From Psychrobacter sp. GP33 (GTDB lineage Bacteria; Pseudomonadota; Gammaproteobacteria; Pseudomonadales; Moraxellaceae), in NCBI RefSeq assembly GCF_014119005.1, contig NZ_JACGYX010000008.1, forward strand, positions 1-64,000: 64,000 nucleotides of DNA, read 5' to 3'. Numbering within the stretch: the first letter of the stretch is position 1; every line of letters starts with the position of its first letter. The position numbers and the translations under genes are program-made. Shown in pieces: positions 9,811 to 20,422 of this stretch. Under the pieces are notes generated by a model. The model was not told the origin of the DNA. It ran no database searches and worked only from the letters and a program-made list of their open reading frames with translations.

Positions 9811-11178
9811 TTAAAAGGGTCTACCACCTCTGCCACCTTTTTTAGCGTTTGCAGGTCCTTCTTCGCTTAAAATAACTTCATCACCAACGGTTAAGCCACT
9901 TAATATTTGGGCATTTACTCGATTATTAATACCCACTTTAACGGTTTGTTCAACAACGTTACCCTCAGCTTTTAAAACGCGAACGGTAGCAGTAGTAATG
10001 TTAGTATCGCTTTCTACATTATTTTTTGCATTACTTGCAGGTGCTTTGTTATTTCTACTTTTTTTAGACTTGCTGGCAGGTTGTAGGGCAGCAGAAGGGA
10101 TTAACAGAGCGTTTTTAGCTTGATTGACAATAATATAAACTTGCGCAGTCATATCAATACGAAAGCGGCGCTCAGAGTTAGGGACTTCGATATAGCCGAC
10201 ATAATAAATGGCAGCATCGGTGGAGCTTGTCTCACTGATACGCTCTGGCGCAGGCTCAATTGCCTTGAGCACGGCATCGTATTTTTTATCAGGATTGCCA
10301 ATAATATTAAAATATACTGGCAGATTGGGCTGTACGTTAATGACGTCCGCTTCAGAGATTTGCGCATTAATGCGCACCGTGGACAAGTCGGCTAAAGTAA
10401 CAATGGTTGGTGCGGTTTGATTGGCATTAACCGTGGTGCCTTGTTCGGCAGTGATAGACACGACAGTACCAGCTATGGGCGCACGAATAGTGGTATAACT
10501 GAGGTCTTCTTGCGCGGTACTGACGTTGGTTTGTGATTTGCGTAACGCTGCTTGCTGACTGTTAATGTTGGCTTTGGCAGTGGTAATAGTCGCTTTGGCG
10601 GTATCAATAGCAGCGCGTGCATTGGCAACTGCAGCTTTAGCAGTATCTACTCGGGTTGCTTGAGTGTCATACTCTTGTTGAGAGATGGCATCAATAGCAA
10701 CTAAAGATTGCAGACGACTGAAGTCATTTTGCGTTTGTTTTAGCTCAGACTGACGGCTGGCAAGGTCTGTATAAGCACTTTTTAAGCTAGCCTCCCGGCT
10801 TAATGCTTCTGCCTCTGCACTTTGAATAGCGGCTATGCTTTGATCAAGGCTGGCTTGTTGGTTGGTTAAGTTATTTTTTTGGGTAACTTGATCAATCTGA
10901 GCAATCAGATCGCCTTTTTGTACCTCGTCACCAACTTCCACAAATAGTTTCTTAACCTCGCCTGATACTTGCGCGCCAACATCAACGGTATTTAAGGCTT
11001 TAACTTTACCGGATGCCATGACGTTATTTTCAATATCACCAATCTCAGCGGTCGCGGTAATATAATTCGGCGACTCTGCTTTTGGTTTTAAAAATTTATA
11101 AGCTAGAGCAATAAATATAATAGCAATGAGCGCAATGACCGCCCACCTTACCGCCTTTTTCTTGCTAATCTTGCGCAT
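9811..11178 (-). CDS. macA: MacA-type periplasmic adaptor subunit
   Basis: This 455-residue membrane fusion protein has an N-terminal membrane anchor (about 11-29, rich in Ile and Ala). A lipoyl half follows, then a long alpha-hairpin of Ala/Gln-rich heptads (about 95-220), a beta-barrel, and a membrane-proximal domain ending EEGPANAKKGGRGG. It bridges MacB and the outer-membrane channel. The reading frame can be extended to a TTG at 11202, but the ATG at 11178 has a GGGATAG ribosome binding site and gives a normal cytoplasmic head of basic residues. It is the first gene of the macAB pair. Confidence 0.93.
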   Translation of the reverse strand: MRKISKKKAVRWAVIALIAIIFIALAYKFLKPKAESPNYITATAEIGDIENNVMASGKVKALNTVDVGAQVSGEVKKLFVEVGDEVQKGDLIAQIDQVTQKNNLTNQQASLDQSIAAIQSAEAEALSREASLKSAYTDLASRQSELKQTQNDFSRLQSLVAIDAISQQEYDTQATRVDTAKAAVANARAAIDTAKATITTAKANINSQQAALRKSQTNVSTAQEDLSYTTIRAPIAGTVVSITAEQGTTVNANQTAPTIVTLADLSTVRINAQISEADVINVQPNLPVYFNIIGNPDKKYDAVLKAIEPAPERISETSSTDAAIYYVGYIEVPNSERRFRIDMTAQVYIIVNQAKNALLIPSAALQPASKSKKSRNNKAPASNAKNNVESDTNITTATVRVLKAEGNVVEQTVKVGINNRVNAQILSGLTVGDEVILSEEGPANAKKGGRGGRPF

Positions 11179-11369
11179 AACCACTATCCCATACCAATTC
11201 AAACAAGTATGGCTATAGTAAAGGCTTCAAGGCGAAAAGGGAATGAGGGTTAGTTTGCGAAAGGTTAAGACAAGAGAGACTCAGGTATCAGACTATCTAC
11301 AAATAAAGCTGAGAGAGTCCATGAAATAGGAAAATCAGAGGAGTGATGGGAAGGACAAGATATAGCAAA

Positions 11370-12434
11370 TTAAAGTGTAAATAATCGTTTTCCCGACACT
11401 TCTAGGGCAGCTTGTAATAATAACTCCCAAGCGGGCTGACGAACAATACCTTTAATCGCCTGATCACAGCGGTAAATGAGATCCGCCCAGACTACAGTTT
11501 GGGCAGGAGATAGGCGTCGACATGCTTGTTGGTATGATCCTTGTTTGCTGCGCCAAATGCCAAGTGTTTGTGGATCTTGACCATCAAGTAGTGCCAAAAT
11601 ATGACGCATGTCTTTGCTAATCGCCCACAGTACTAAAGTTGTGGGTTCATCACTGGCTTGTAATTGCAAAATGATTTTTGCCACCTGTGTACTATGACCA
11701 GCAAGCATGGCATCGGACAAGTCAAATACACTAAATTGAGCATCGCTAACCAATGCCGCTTGTAAATCGGTAAGATCTAATGCCACGTTTGAAGGTATTT
11801 TGCTTGGTTTGGCATCAAGGCGTCTTGAATTTTCTGCTAACTCTGGTGCAAATAAGTAGGACAGTCGCCACAAAGTTTGATAGGCGCTAAGCAGGTGATG
11901 CTCCGTATGCGACATCAAAAGCTGCCATGCGTCTTGTGATAAGGTTAAGCCAAACTGTTGTGCCTGTACTTGTAACAACTGTTGGCGCTGACGTTCATCA
12001 TATAAATTGCAATCAATCACATGACCGTATTGTGCAAACGGAGTAAACCATTTGCCCGTTTGGGCGCGGCGATCCAGCTTTGAGGTTAGCCACAACAAGC
12101 TATTACTGTGAGTGCCGGCTTGTGCCTCAATCGCGAATCGCTCTAATTCAGAAGTAACGGCTTTATCAGGTTTATGGTTGCCGGTAACAATCAGCGCACT
12201 GGCATCATCAAACAGCGATAAGCTGCCAAGCTCGGCAAGCACTTCTTGCCAGCTCTTAACTGATACCAGCTCAATACGCTTGATTGCATAATTTTGCGTG
12301 TGCCAATGCGGTCGCAAGGCATCAATCAGCCATTGACTCAGCAATGGCTCATCTCCATGCGCGATCCACAGTCCAGCGACTGCAACCGAGGGTTGCAGCA
12401 GTTTGGGGTACGCTTGTATAAAGGTTTGTTGCAT
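11370..12434 (-). CDS. holA: DNA polymerase III subunit delta
   Basis: This 354-residue protein matches HolA, the delta subunit that opens the sliding clamp within the clamp loader. Typical features are the N-terminal GDEPLLSQWLIDALR, the SLFDDASALIVTGNHKPDK region, and the C-terminal helical collar. The nucleotide-binding motifs are degenerate, as normal for delta. It is the third gene of leuS-lptE-holA, an order conserved in many gammaproteobacteria, and starts 92 bases after lptE. Confidence 0.92.
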   Translation of the reverse strand: MQQTFIQAYPKLLQPSVAVAGLWIAHGDEPLLSQWLIDALRPHWHTQNYAIKRIELVSVKSWQEVLAELGSLSLFDDASALIVTGNHKPDKAVTSELERFAIEAQAGTHSNSLLWLTSKLDRRAQTGKWFTPFAQYGHVIDCNLYDERQRQQLLQVQAQQFGLTLSQDAWQLLMSHTEHHLLSAYQTLWRLSYLFAPELAENSRRLDAKPSKIPSNVALDLTDLQAALVSDAQFSVFDLSDAMLAGHSTQVAKIILQLQASDEPTTLVLWAISKDMRHILALLDGQDPQTLGIWRSKQGSYQQACRRLSPAQTVVWADLIYRCDQAIKGIVRQPAWELLLQAALEVSGKRLFTL

Positions 12435-12526
12435 AACAGAGGGTCTATCAAAAGGTACAATAGAAGAATGCTACTATAAAAAGACCAGCAACAAAAACAG
12501 TGTTTAAAAACTATGTTAACACTACA

Positions 12527-13219
12527 CTAATGGCTAGGCACGATAACAGCCGCTTCATCTCTTGTTGTCACTCCATTTTTCAGAAGTGGTGCTGTGCTTT
12601 TAGCGGTAGCCGCTGTCTTTTTAGGTAAGTTAATCGCTACATATTGATCAGCAATCCGCCGTGCTAAACTTTCGTACAACCAATCACGGATTTGCGTGCC
12701 CTGCTGATCATCAGTACTGACTGACGCTTCATTGTATTGGTAACTGCGCTCGACCTGGATAGGATTGGTCAAGGTAACAGGTTTACCGTCTTGCAGGGTT
12801 TTATAAGTGACATCCGCAGATATTACCAACCTGATTTCAGTCAAGACGCCGACCAGCTCATAACGTTTAAAGCGTATGTTATCCACATTGATAATCGCTA
12901 TTTGCTCAGCGCTAGTAGCTGAGCCTCTAATAGCGCTACTATCAACTACATCCACACCTAAAGATTTCAAGCGTTGAGTTAGAGGAAGCTTTAAAGGAAA
13001 TGAGGTACGATTATCATCAATGATAATGGCAGTTTTTGCCATCTCAAAACGCAGCGGTGCATCATAACCACGCAGATGAAAGCCACAGCCTGCTAGCAAA
13101 CTTGTCGTACCCATCACCGTCAGCAATGGCAAGGTCGCTAACAACAGACGAGCGACGGTATTAGCACGCATTCTTTTAAAGTGCCTATGCTTTAAAGCTG
13201 ATTGATGTGGGCACGACAT
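12527..13219 (-). CDS. lptE: LPS assembly lipoprotein LptE
   Basis: This 230-residue outer-membrane lipoprotein plugs LptD and helps insert lipopolysaccharide. The lipobox is LLAG-C45, followed by the family hallmark CGFHLRGYD. The first ATG has a good AAGGA ribosome binding site; it gives an unusually long n-region of about 24 residues before the hydrophobic core. An internal ATG (Met17) at 13171 would give a more standard signal peptide but lacks a binding site. The C-terminal tail is Ala/Thr-rich. leuS ends 39 bases upstream. Confidence 0.9.
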   Translation of the reverse strand: MSCPHQSALKHRHFKRMRANTVARLLLATLPLLTVMGTTSLLAGCGFHLRGYDAPLRFEMAKTAIIIDDNRTSFPLKLPLTQRLKSLGVDVVDSSAIRGSATSAEQIAIINVDNIRFKRYELVGVLTEIRLVISADVTYKTLQDGKPVTLTNPIQVERSYQYNEASVSTDDQQGTQIRDWLYESLARRIADQYVAINLPKKTAATAKSTAPLLKNGVTTRDEAAVIVPSH

Positions 13220-13258
13220 AATCGCTATCCTTATCTTAAGTAAAAAGGCTAAATGCGT

Positions 13259-15973
13259 TTAATTGGCTACTACGATATTAACCAATTTATTAGGCACGAC
13301 GATTTCTTTTTTGATCTCGCCAGTAATATGTTTCGCGACACTATCAATAGTACGTGCTTGCGCCTTTAATTGCTCGGGATCGCTATTAGGGGCAACATCC
13401 ATCTTACCGCGTACTTTACCATTAACCTGAATCACCATGGTGACCATATCTTGTACCAAAGCGCTAGTATCGACCGCAGGGTAGGTCAGTGTTTGCGTAT
13501 CCAGACCCAACTGCTCAAGTAAATGCTCACCCACGTGCGGGGCATATACTGACAGCATAATTAGTAAATCAATTAATGCTTCATGCTGAACTTGTAAGTC
13601 CTGCGCGCTGCTGGCATTAAAGCTGGCAAGCTCATTGGACAATTCCATCAAGCTTGAAACCGGCGTATTTAATGCCAATCGCTCACCAAGGTCATTATCA
13701 AATTTCGCAATGGTTTCATGTGTTTTACGGCGCAACGCTTTGGCGGCTTTGGTTAAACCTTCAGTGTTTAAAGGGGTATTATTAAGCGTCTCAAGATTTA
13801 AGTCAGCATCGCTCAATGCTTGAAGATGCACAGTAGCAATGCGCCATACTTTTTTAACAAAGTTATAAGGACCTTTTAGCGCATCGTCTGACCATTCAAG
13901 CGTTTGGTCAGCAGGGGCAGTAAATAACGTATACAGACGCACGGTGTCGGCACCATATTGATCGATGGTAGTTTGTGGGTCAATACCATTATTTTTTGAC
14001 TTCGACATTTTTTCGATTTTGCCAATAGTGACTGGTAGACCATCGGCTTTTAATATCGCTTTAATCGGCTGACCACGCTCATTAAAATCAATATCCACAT
14101 CTTGAGTGAAATAATAAGTAGTGCTGCCATCGCTGTTCACACGGTAAAAAGTACCGGCAAGTACCATGCCTTGAGTCATCAAATTGGCAAAGGGCTCATC
14201 GCCAGAAACAAGGTTTTCATCACGCATCAGCTTGTGGAAGAAGCGGGCATAAAGCAGATGCATCACCGCATGTTCTACGCCGCCGATATATTGGTCAACC
14301 GGCAGCCATTTATTTGCCGCAGGCTTATTAACCATATTGGTATCATCATGCGGACTAGCAAAACGTGCGTAATACCAGCTTGACTCAACAAAGGTATCGA
14401 AGGTATCAGTTTCACGCTCAGCAGGATTACCACATTTTGGACAAGTGGTATTTACGAATTCTGGGATATTTTTAAGCGGATTGCCGCGACCATCAGGAAC
14501 GACGTCAGTGGGCAAAATAACCGGCAAATCTTGCTCTTCGACTGGAACGGTGCCGCAGTGCTCACAGTTCACCATAGGAATAGGGCAACCCCAATAACGC
14601 TGGCGCGACACGCCCCAATCGCGCAGACGATATTGAATCTTTTTATTGGCAAGTTCTGTCGGGGCAAGCTTGGCTAGCATCGCCTCAAACGCTTGATCAA
14701 AATCCATACCATCAAATTCGCCTGAATTTACCAAAGTATTACGCTCGGTATAAGCACGATTACTTTCAATATTATCAGCAGCGGCATCCGCATCTAGCTC
14801 ATCAAAGTAGCCTTCAGGGATATTGATAACTTGTTTGATTGGCAATTTGTATTTGGTAGCAAATTCATAATCGCGTTCATCATGTGCTGGAACTGCCATG
14901 ACTGCACCCGAACCGTAGCTCATTAACACATAGTTAGCGACCCAAACTGGCACTTGCTTGCCGGTTAATGGGTGGGTGACGGTAAGCCCCGTATCCATAC
15001 CAATTTTATCGGCTTTTGCCAAATCTGCTTCAGCCACCGAGCCTTTTTTACATAAAGCGCAGAAAGCCGCAATTTTTTCATTGTGTTCAGAGGCGTATTG
15101 CGCCAATGGATGCTCAGCAGCAACCGCCACATAAGTAACACCCATTAAGGTGTCCGGACGGGTAGTGAACACATCTAAGGTATTGTCTTGACCCTCTAAC
15201 GTATAGGGAAAATGTACTTCCATACCAGAACTGCGCCCAATCCAATTGCGCTGCATGGTGAGCACTTCAGATGGCCAATGACCTTCTAGTTGATCCAAAT
15301 CATCGAGTAGCTCATCGGCATAATCGGTGATTTTAAAGTAATACATAGGGATGTCACGTTTTTCAACTGCTGCGCCACTACGCCAGCCTTTACCGTCAAT
15401 AACTTGCTCATTTGCGAGTACGGTATTGTCAACAGGATCCCAGTTGACGGTAGACAGCTTTTTATACACCATGCCTTTTTTGTACAACTGCAAGAATAAC
15501 CACTGTTCCCACTTATAATACTCAGGGCTACAGGTGGCAAATTCACGTGACCAATCTACAGACAAGCCCAGCAGTTTAAGCTGCGCGCGCATGTTATCAA
15601 TATTATCAAACGTCCACTTGGCAGGCGGTGTTTGATTGGCGATTGCTGCATTTTCTGCTGGCAAGCCAAATGCATCCCAGCCCATTGGCTGCATGACTTC
15701 AAAGCCTTTTAAACGATAATAGCGGCTGAGCACGTCAGATATCGTATAGTTGCGCACGTGCCCCATATGCAGCTTGCCACTTGGGTACGGAAACATAGAT
15801 AGCATATAGCGGCTTGGCTTATCACTTGGCTCATTACTGACTTCATAGCGCTTATCAGTCGCCCATTTTTGCTGCTGCTGCGCTTCGATTAGTTGTGGCT
15901 GATAGGTATTAATAGGTGTTTCAGTAGGACCGCTTGCTTGATTATTGGTTTGGTCGGTTTGCAAGTTGCTCAT
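13259..15973 (-). CDS. leuS: leucyl-tRNA synthetase
   Basis: This 904-residue class I aminoacyl-tRNA synthetase charges tRNA-Leu. The HIGH signature appears as HMGH (69-72, within PYPSGKLHMGHVRNY), and the KMSKS loop is at 655-659. The CP1 editing domain with TTRPDTLMG lies between them, as does a Cys-rich zinc-binding insert (CPKCGN, with CEHCG upstream). The length is slightly above the E. coli enzyme (860), partly from a Gln/Asn-rich N-terminus of about 35 residues. It leads the leuS-lptE-holA transcript and is divergent from the Spx-like gene. Confidence 0.97.
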   Translation of the reverse strand: MSNLQTDQTNNQASGPTETPINTYQPQLIEAQQQQKWATDKRYEVSNEPSDKPSRYMLSMFPYPSGKLHMGHVRNYTISDVLSRYYRLKGFEVMQPMGWDAFGLPAENAAIANQTPPAKWTFDNIDNMRAQLKLLGLSVDWSREFATCSPEYYKWEQWLFLQLYKKGMVYKKLSTVNWDPVDNTVLANEQVIDGKGWRSGAAVEKRDIPMYYFKITDYADELLDDLDQLEGHWPSEVLTMQRNWIGRSSGMEVHFPYTLEGQDNTLDVFTTRPDTLMGVTYVAVAAEHPLAQYASEHNEKIAAFCALCKKGSVAEADLAKADKIGMDTGLTVTHPLTGKQVPVWVANYVLMSYGSGAVMAVPAHDERDYEFATKYKLPIKQVINIPEGYFDELDADAAADNIESNRAYTERNTLVNSGEFDGMDFDQAFEAMLAKLAPTELANKKIQYRLRDWGVSRQRYWGCPIPMVNCEHCGTVPVEEQDLPVILPTDVVPDGRGNPLKNIPEFVNTTCPKCGNPAERETDTFDTFVESSWYYARFASPHDDTNMVNKPAANKWLPVDQYIGGVEHAVMHLLYARFFHKLMRDENLVSGDEPFANLMTQGMVLAGTFYRVNSDGSTTYYFTQDVDIDFNERGQPIKAILKADGLPVTIGKIEKMSKSKNNGIDPQTTIDQYGADTVRLYTLFTAPADQTLEWSDDALKGPYNFVKKVWRIATVHLQALSDADLNLETLNNTPLNTEGLTKAAKALRRKTHETIAKFDNDLGERLALNTPVSSLMELSNELASFNASSAQDLQVQHEALIDLLIMLSVYAPHVGEHLLEQLGLDTQTLTYPAVDTSALVQDMVTMVIQVNGKVRGKMDVAPNSDPEQLKAQARTIDSVAKHITGEIKKEIVVPNKLVNIVVAN

Positions 15974-16187
15974 TGTCGGCTCGAATTAGTTAACACAAAT
16001 AAAAAGGGGTGAATTTTTACAATGCCATAGCATAGCGTAATTTGGCAAAAATTGCGACGATATGATAGGTCAATTGTATAAAGGGTTTGCGGTATTTTTA
16101 ATGACTAAAATGGTAGACTGGGTCTAAATAATTGATACATGATATGCAAACGCTAAACACGTTAATCGCATACCAATTGGAGCAAAA

Positions 16188-16553
16188 ATGACCATTACCA
16201 TTTACGGCATTAAATCTTGTGACACTATGAAAAAAGCCATAACCTTACTTGATACGCTGGACGTTCCTTATAAGTTTCACGATTATAAAAAACAAGGTAT
16301 TGATAAAGACAGTGTTCAGCTCTGGGTAGATGAGCTTGGTATTGAGAAAGTGCTCAATAAACGCGGCACCACTTGGCGCAAGCTGACAGAGGAGCAAAAG
16401 CAAGCGGCTGATGCAAATATCGATAGCGCGATTGGTTTGCTGGTCGCCAATAATAGTATGATTAAACGCCCGATAGTAGAGGGTAGTTATAAGAGTAAAG
16501 CGGTATTATTATGCGGTTTTGATAAAGCGAAATATACCGAAATGTTCGCGTAA
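16188..16553 (+). CDS. ArsC/Spx-family reductase-like protein (YffB type)
   Basis: This 121-residue thioredoxin-fold protein of the ArsC/Spx/YffB group has the motif YGIKSCDTMKKA, with the active Cys at residue 11. No second cysteine is in the motif. Later conserved parts are NKRGTTWRKL and MIKRPIVEG. YffB-type members bind glutathione but have no proven reaction, and a true arsenate reductase is unlikely without ars neighbours. GGAG precedes the ATG. It is a single gene, divergent from leuS and convergent with argB. Confidence 0.85.
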   Translation: MTITIYGIKSCDTMKKAITLLDTLDVPYKFHDYKKQGIDKDSVQLWVDELGIEKVLNKRGTTWRKLTEEQKQAADANIDSAIGLLVANNSMIKRPIVEGSYKSKAVLLCGFDKAKYTEMFA

Positions 16554-16683
16554 CTGGTGAACGTTCAGCTCTAAAACATTGAACTCTAAAAATCGAACCC
16601 TCGTTAAAAACGACAATGATAGTTAAAAATTATATTAAGTCGCCTTTTAACTCAGGTTTCACAGTGCTTATCCGCTTAAACCT

Positions 16684-17604
<921 letters not shown>

Positions 17605-17634
17605 CTAAAATAGTTTAAATGTTTAAAAATTAAA

Positions 17635-17714
17635 GACAGTGATTAATGACTACGATAGCGTGATTTGATTTATCAATACGGTATGAAAGCCACAGATTAT
17701 TTGTAATCACTGTC
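17635..17714. repeat. 11-bp perfect inverted repeat in the algC-argB gap
   Basis: GACAGTGATTA at 17635-17645 is the exact reverse complement of TAATCACTGTC at 17704-17714, with 58 bases between. In the leftward transcript it could fold into a long hairpin just before argB. There is no T run, so it is not a standard terminator. Confidence 0.6.
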
Positions 17715-17728
17715 ACAGTTAACAAGGC

Positions 17729-19669
17729 TTATTCGGGATAAATCGTGGCGATTTGTTCCGCTAGTGTATTGTAAAATGGGCGACATAATGCTACAAATCG
17801 TGCCTGTATTTCTTTTAAATCAGCGCGACTGTCTCCTGCAAAACGCACTGTTAAACTATGGCTGGTATTGGATTTGCGCAATACCCCAAAGCCATGTTCA
17901 AAGTCGAGCCGCAGCCCATCGATACAAGATAGTCGTGTGCCTATTGGTAACAACTCATGTGCCTGTGCAAGCGTTGTATGTCCTACGCTATGCACACAAC
18001 GACACGATGTTGGCTGTAGATCTGCAGTGATCACTTTATTTGACGATATAATGGGCGTTGGTATTTTTGAAAGACTATCTGTTTGTACCAACTGCTGCAA
18101 ATGATGACAGAAATCTATCAGGTGCTCAATGATAGAACAGCGACTTTCTACTGGTTGAGAAAGAGGTAAATAATGATCGGCAGTACTGACCATTAATGGT
18201 AAGTGTTGGGTAATATCAGTCAGCTGAAACGGAGCGGTTAAAGATTTCGGCTCTCCCCAAACGCCTGAAGTCATTGGCAGATGTTGTCTACTCTGCGTAT
18301 GAATTACATTATTAGCTACTGTATTATCACCTACTTCATAGTCAGTACTAATGTTTGCATCAAATACAGGTTGGTTCGTCATTTGTATTTGGTTAATAGT
18401 TGCAGTATAGGTCAGCCAATGTAACAACCGTAAGCCACTATACATGGCATCATCATAGGCCATAAAATAGCCATCATTAAAGATAAAATGCCCCGATAAC
18501 TCGCCTGCAAATATTGCCTGACGCTCGCCTGCAAGTTGCCGCCGCAACAAACTACTTCCGGTTCTAGTCATCACTGGCACAGCGCCAAGTGCGGTCAATA
18601 GCTTTGGCAGATGATGAGAACACTTAACGTCAAATAAAACCTGCGGTTCCATATTTTCAATGTAGGATTCTTTGCTAGATTTATCGTTTACATTGGTTGT
18701 AGTCGCCTTTTCCCGTTCTGTGATTGCCACTTGTGCTAACAAATAAAGCAGATGATCGGGCGCAACCACTTTACCCCGATTATCAACAATCATGAGCCGA
18801 TCGCCATCACCATCAAATGCTAAGCCCATATCTGCTTCATGCACCATAACGGTTTGCTGTAGCTCAGCTAAGCGATTAGGCTCAGTTGGGTCAGGATTGC
18901 CGGTTGGGAAATTGCCGTCAGGGCTATCATTGAGCAAAATAACCCTGTGGCAAAAACGTTCAAATAACGCTTGAGCAACATTACTGGTTGCACCATGCAT
19001 ACAGTCAATCACCAGAGTAATATCTAACTTAACCAAATGCTGATTATTGTTAGGCTGGTGAATATGTGTCAATACTTTGCTTATTGCCTCTATGTATATA
19101 TTAGCAACGGTCTCAATAGGTAGGTAAATGAGTCGATTAGTAACATGGCTAGCTGTTTTTTTATGGGAGTTTAATGACAAGTTTTGATACAGAGCTTTAA
19201 TATCTTTATGGCTAGGCGAGGTAGTGTTCACCAACCATTTAACCCCTAAAGTGTCTTTCTGTGAATGGCTGGCAGTCACCATAATGCCATGACCATCATA
19301 GCGCTCTGCCCAAAATGCCATCATGGGGGTCGTCACTAACCCTAAATAAACCACTGTTAGTCCATGATGATGCAAGATATCAGCTAAAGTATGAGCAATG
19401 TTATCGCTGTCATAACGTGCATCATAACCAATTACGACTGTATTAGGCTGAGCTAAATGATTCCCCGCTCGATTGTTAACCATTTGGGTTTGAGCAACAT
19501 GATTCTTAGTAATATGTTTAGTAGAGCATGACTTTTGGCAGGGTGCCGCAAGATATAGCTGCGCGAAAGCATTCCCTAATGCTCGTATAAAATCTGAGGT
19601 AAAGAGCTGGCGCGCGCCACGAATATCATAGGCACGAAATAGCACATGCTGGTCGGTAAACGCGCTCAT
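17729..19669 (-). CDS. algC: phosphomannomutase/phosphoglucomutase with polar inserts
   Basis: This 646-residue alpha-D-phosphohexomutase interconverts mannose- or glucose-6-phosphate and the 1-phosphates for polysaccharide and LPS sugars. It shows the start motif FRAYDIRG, the phosphoserine loop TASHSQKDTLG (Ser134), the metal loop DGDGDR (286-291), the sugar loop GELSGHF and the C-terminal phosphate site RKSNTSHSLTVRFAGDS. The frame extends to 19813, overlapping dut. I chose the ATG at 19669 because it has AAGGA upstream and the protein then begins like AlgC; an ATG at 19759, one base after the dut stop, is the alternative. It is about 180 residues longer than AlgC (463) through Asn/Thr/Ser/Gln-rich inserts, around short-numbering residues 42-77 and in later loops. 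Confidence 0.88.
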   Translation of the reverse strand: MSAFTDQHVLFRAYDIRGARQLFTSDFIRALGNAFAQLYLAAPCQKSCSTKHITKNHVAQTQMVNNRAGNHLAQPNTVVIGYDARYDSDNIAHTLADILHHHGLTVVYLGLVTTPMMAFWAERYDGHGIMVTASHSQKDTLGVKWLVNTTSPSHKDIKALYQNLSLNSHKKTASHVTNRLIYLPIETVANIYIEAISKVLTHIHQPNNNQHLVKLDITLVIDCMHGATSNVAQALFERFCHRVILLNDSPDGNFPTGNPDPTEPNRLAELQQTVMVHEADMGLAFDGDGDRLMIVDNRGKVVAPDHLLYLLAQVAITEREKATTTNVNDKSSKESYIENMEPQVLFDVKCSHHLPKLLTALGAVPVMTRTGSSLLRRQLAGERQAIFAGELSGHFIFNDGYFMAYDDAMYSGLRLLHWLTYTATINQIQMTNQPVFDANISTDYEVGDNTVANNVIHTQSRQHLPMTSGVWGEPKSLTAPFQLTDITQHLPLMVSTADHYLPLSQPVESRCSIIEHLIDFCHHLQQLVQTDSLSKIPTPIISSNKVITADLQPTSCRCVHSVGHTTLAQAHELLPIGTRLSCIDGLRLDFEHGFGVLRKSNTSHSLTVRFAGDSRADLKEIQARFVALCRPFYNTLAEQIATIYPE

Positions 19670-19760
19670 CAAAGCAGCTTCCTTGCTATCGTTACTGTTA
19701 ATAGCGTCATCCGTAATTAAGGTGTCAACGAACGGGAGCGTACCCAACGCCGCAGACATG

Positions 19761-20225
19761 CTACTGACGACCTGAATGCCCAAAGCCACCTGCACCGCGT
19801 GCGCTTTTATCACTGAACTCGCTCACGACTTCAAATTCAGGACGGGCGATCGGTACCACAATATACTGTGCCATACGTTCGGCAGGATTGAGTATAAAAT
19901 CCTCATTACTACGGTTCCAAATACTGACCATTAGCTCACCTTGGTAATCAGCATCAATGAGCCCGACCAAATTACCCAGTACAATGCCATGCTTATGCCC
20001 TAGACCCGAGCGCGGCAGAATCATACCGGCATAATCAGGGTCAGAGATATAGACGGCTAATCCGGTCTTTATTAAATGGGTTGTACCGGCCTTAATAAGC
20101 AAAGGCTCGTCAATACAAGCACGCAAATCGATACCAGCCGAACCGTCCGTGGCACGGGTAGGTAACGAAAACGCTGCATCTTGAGTAATTTTAGGATTTA
20201 ATACTTTAACTTGTACCACTTGCAT
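19761..20225 (-). CDS. dut: deoxyuridine 5'-triphosphate nucleotidohydrolase
   Basis: This trimeric dUTPase hydrolyses dUTP to dUMP, keeping uracil out of DNA and feeding dTMP synthesis. All five motifs are present: [38 protein letters not shown] and the C-terminal arm [10 protein letters not shown]. The ATG at 20225 gives 154 residues, near the family norm, and begins like E. coli Dut ([12 protein letters not shown]). An upstream ATG at 20261 would add twelve residues; neither has a decisive ribosome binding site. algC follows almost directly. Confidence 0.94.
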   Translation of the reverse strand: MQVVQVKVLNPKITQDAAFSLPTRATDGSAGIDLRACIDEPLLIKAGTTHLIKTGLAVYISDPDYAGMILPRSGLGHKHGIVLGNLVGLIDADYQGELMVSIWNRSNEDFILNPAERMAQYIVVPIARPEFEVVSEFSDKSARGAGGFGHSGRQ

Positions 20226-20422
20226 AACACACTCACTTGATAACGAGGCTGACTTAGTCATCAGCCATTTATAAATTCAAATAATTTACCATGACCACAA
20301 CGCTTAATAGCGGTCGTCCTTTACTTCAATGTTAATAATATTTCATCTAAAGGTTTTATTAAATTACAACCTTACAATATTTAAAAATTAAAACTATGAC
20401 AGTCATTTCTAAAGCAGCAATT

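Noticed and set aside
7685..11178. A novel exporter system from the macAB pair lacking tolC
   Set aside because: Both proteins match MacA and MacB closely, and unlinked TolC is common in gammaproteobacteria.
16188..16553. Arsenate reductase call for the ArsC-like gene
   Set aside because: No ars neighbours, and the sequence fits the YffB/Spx group better than ArsC.
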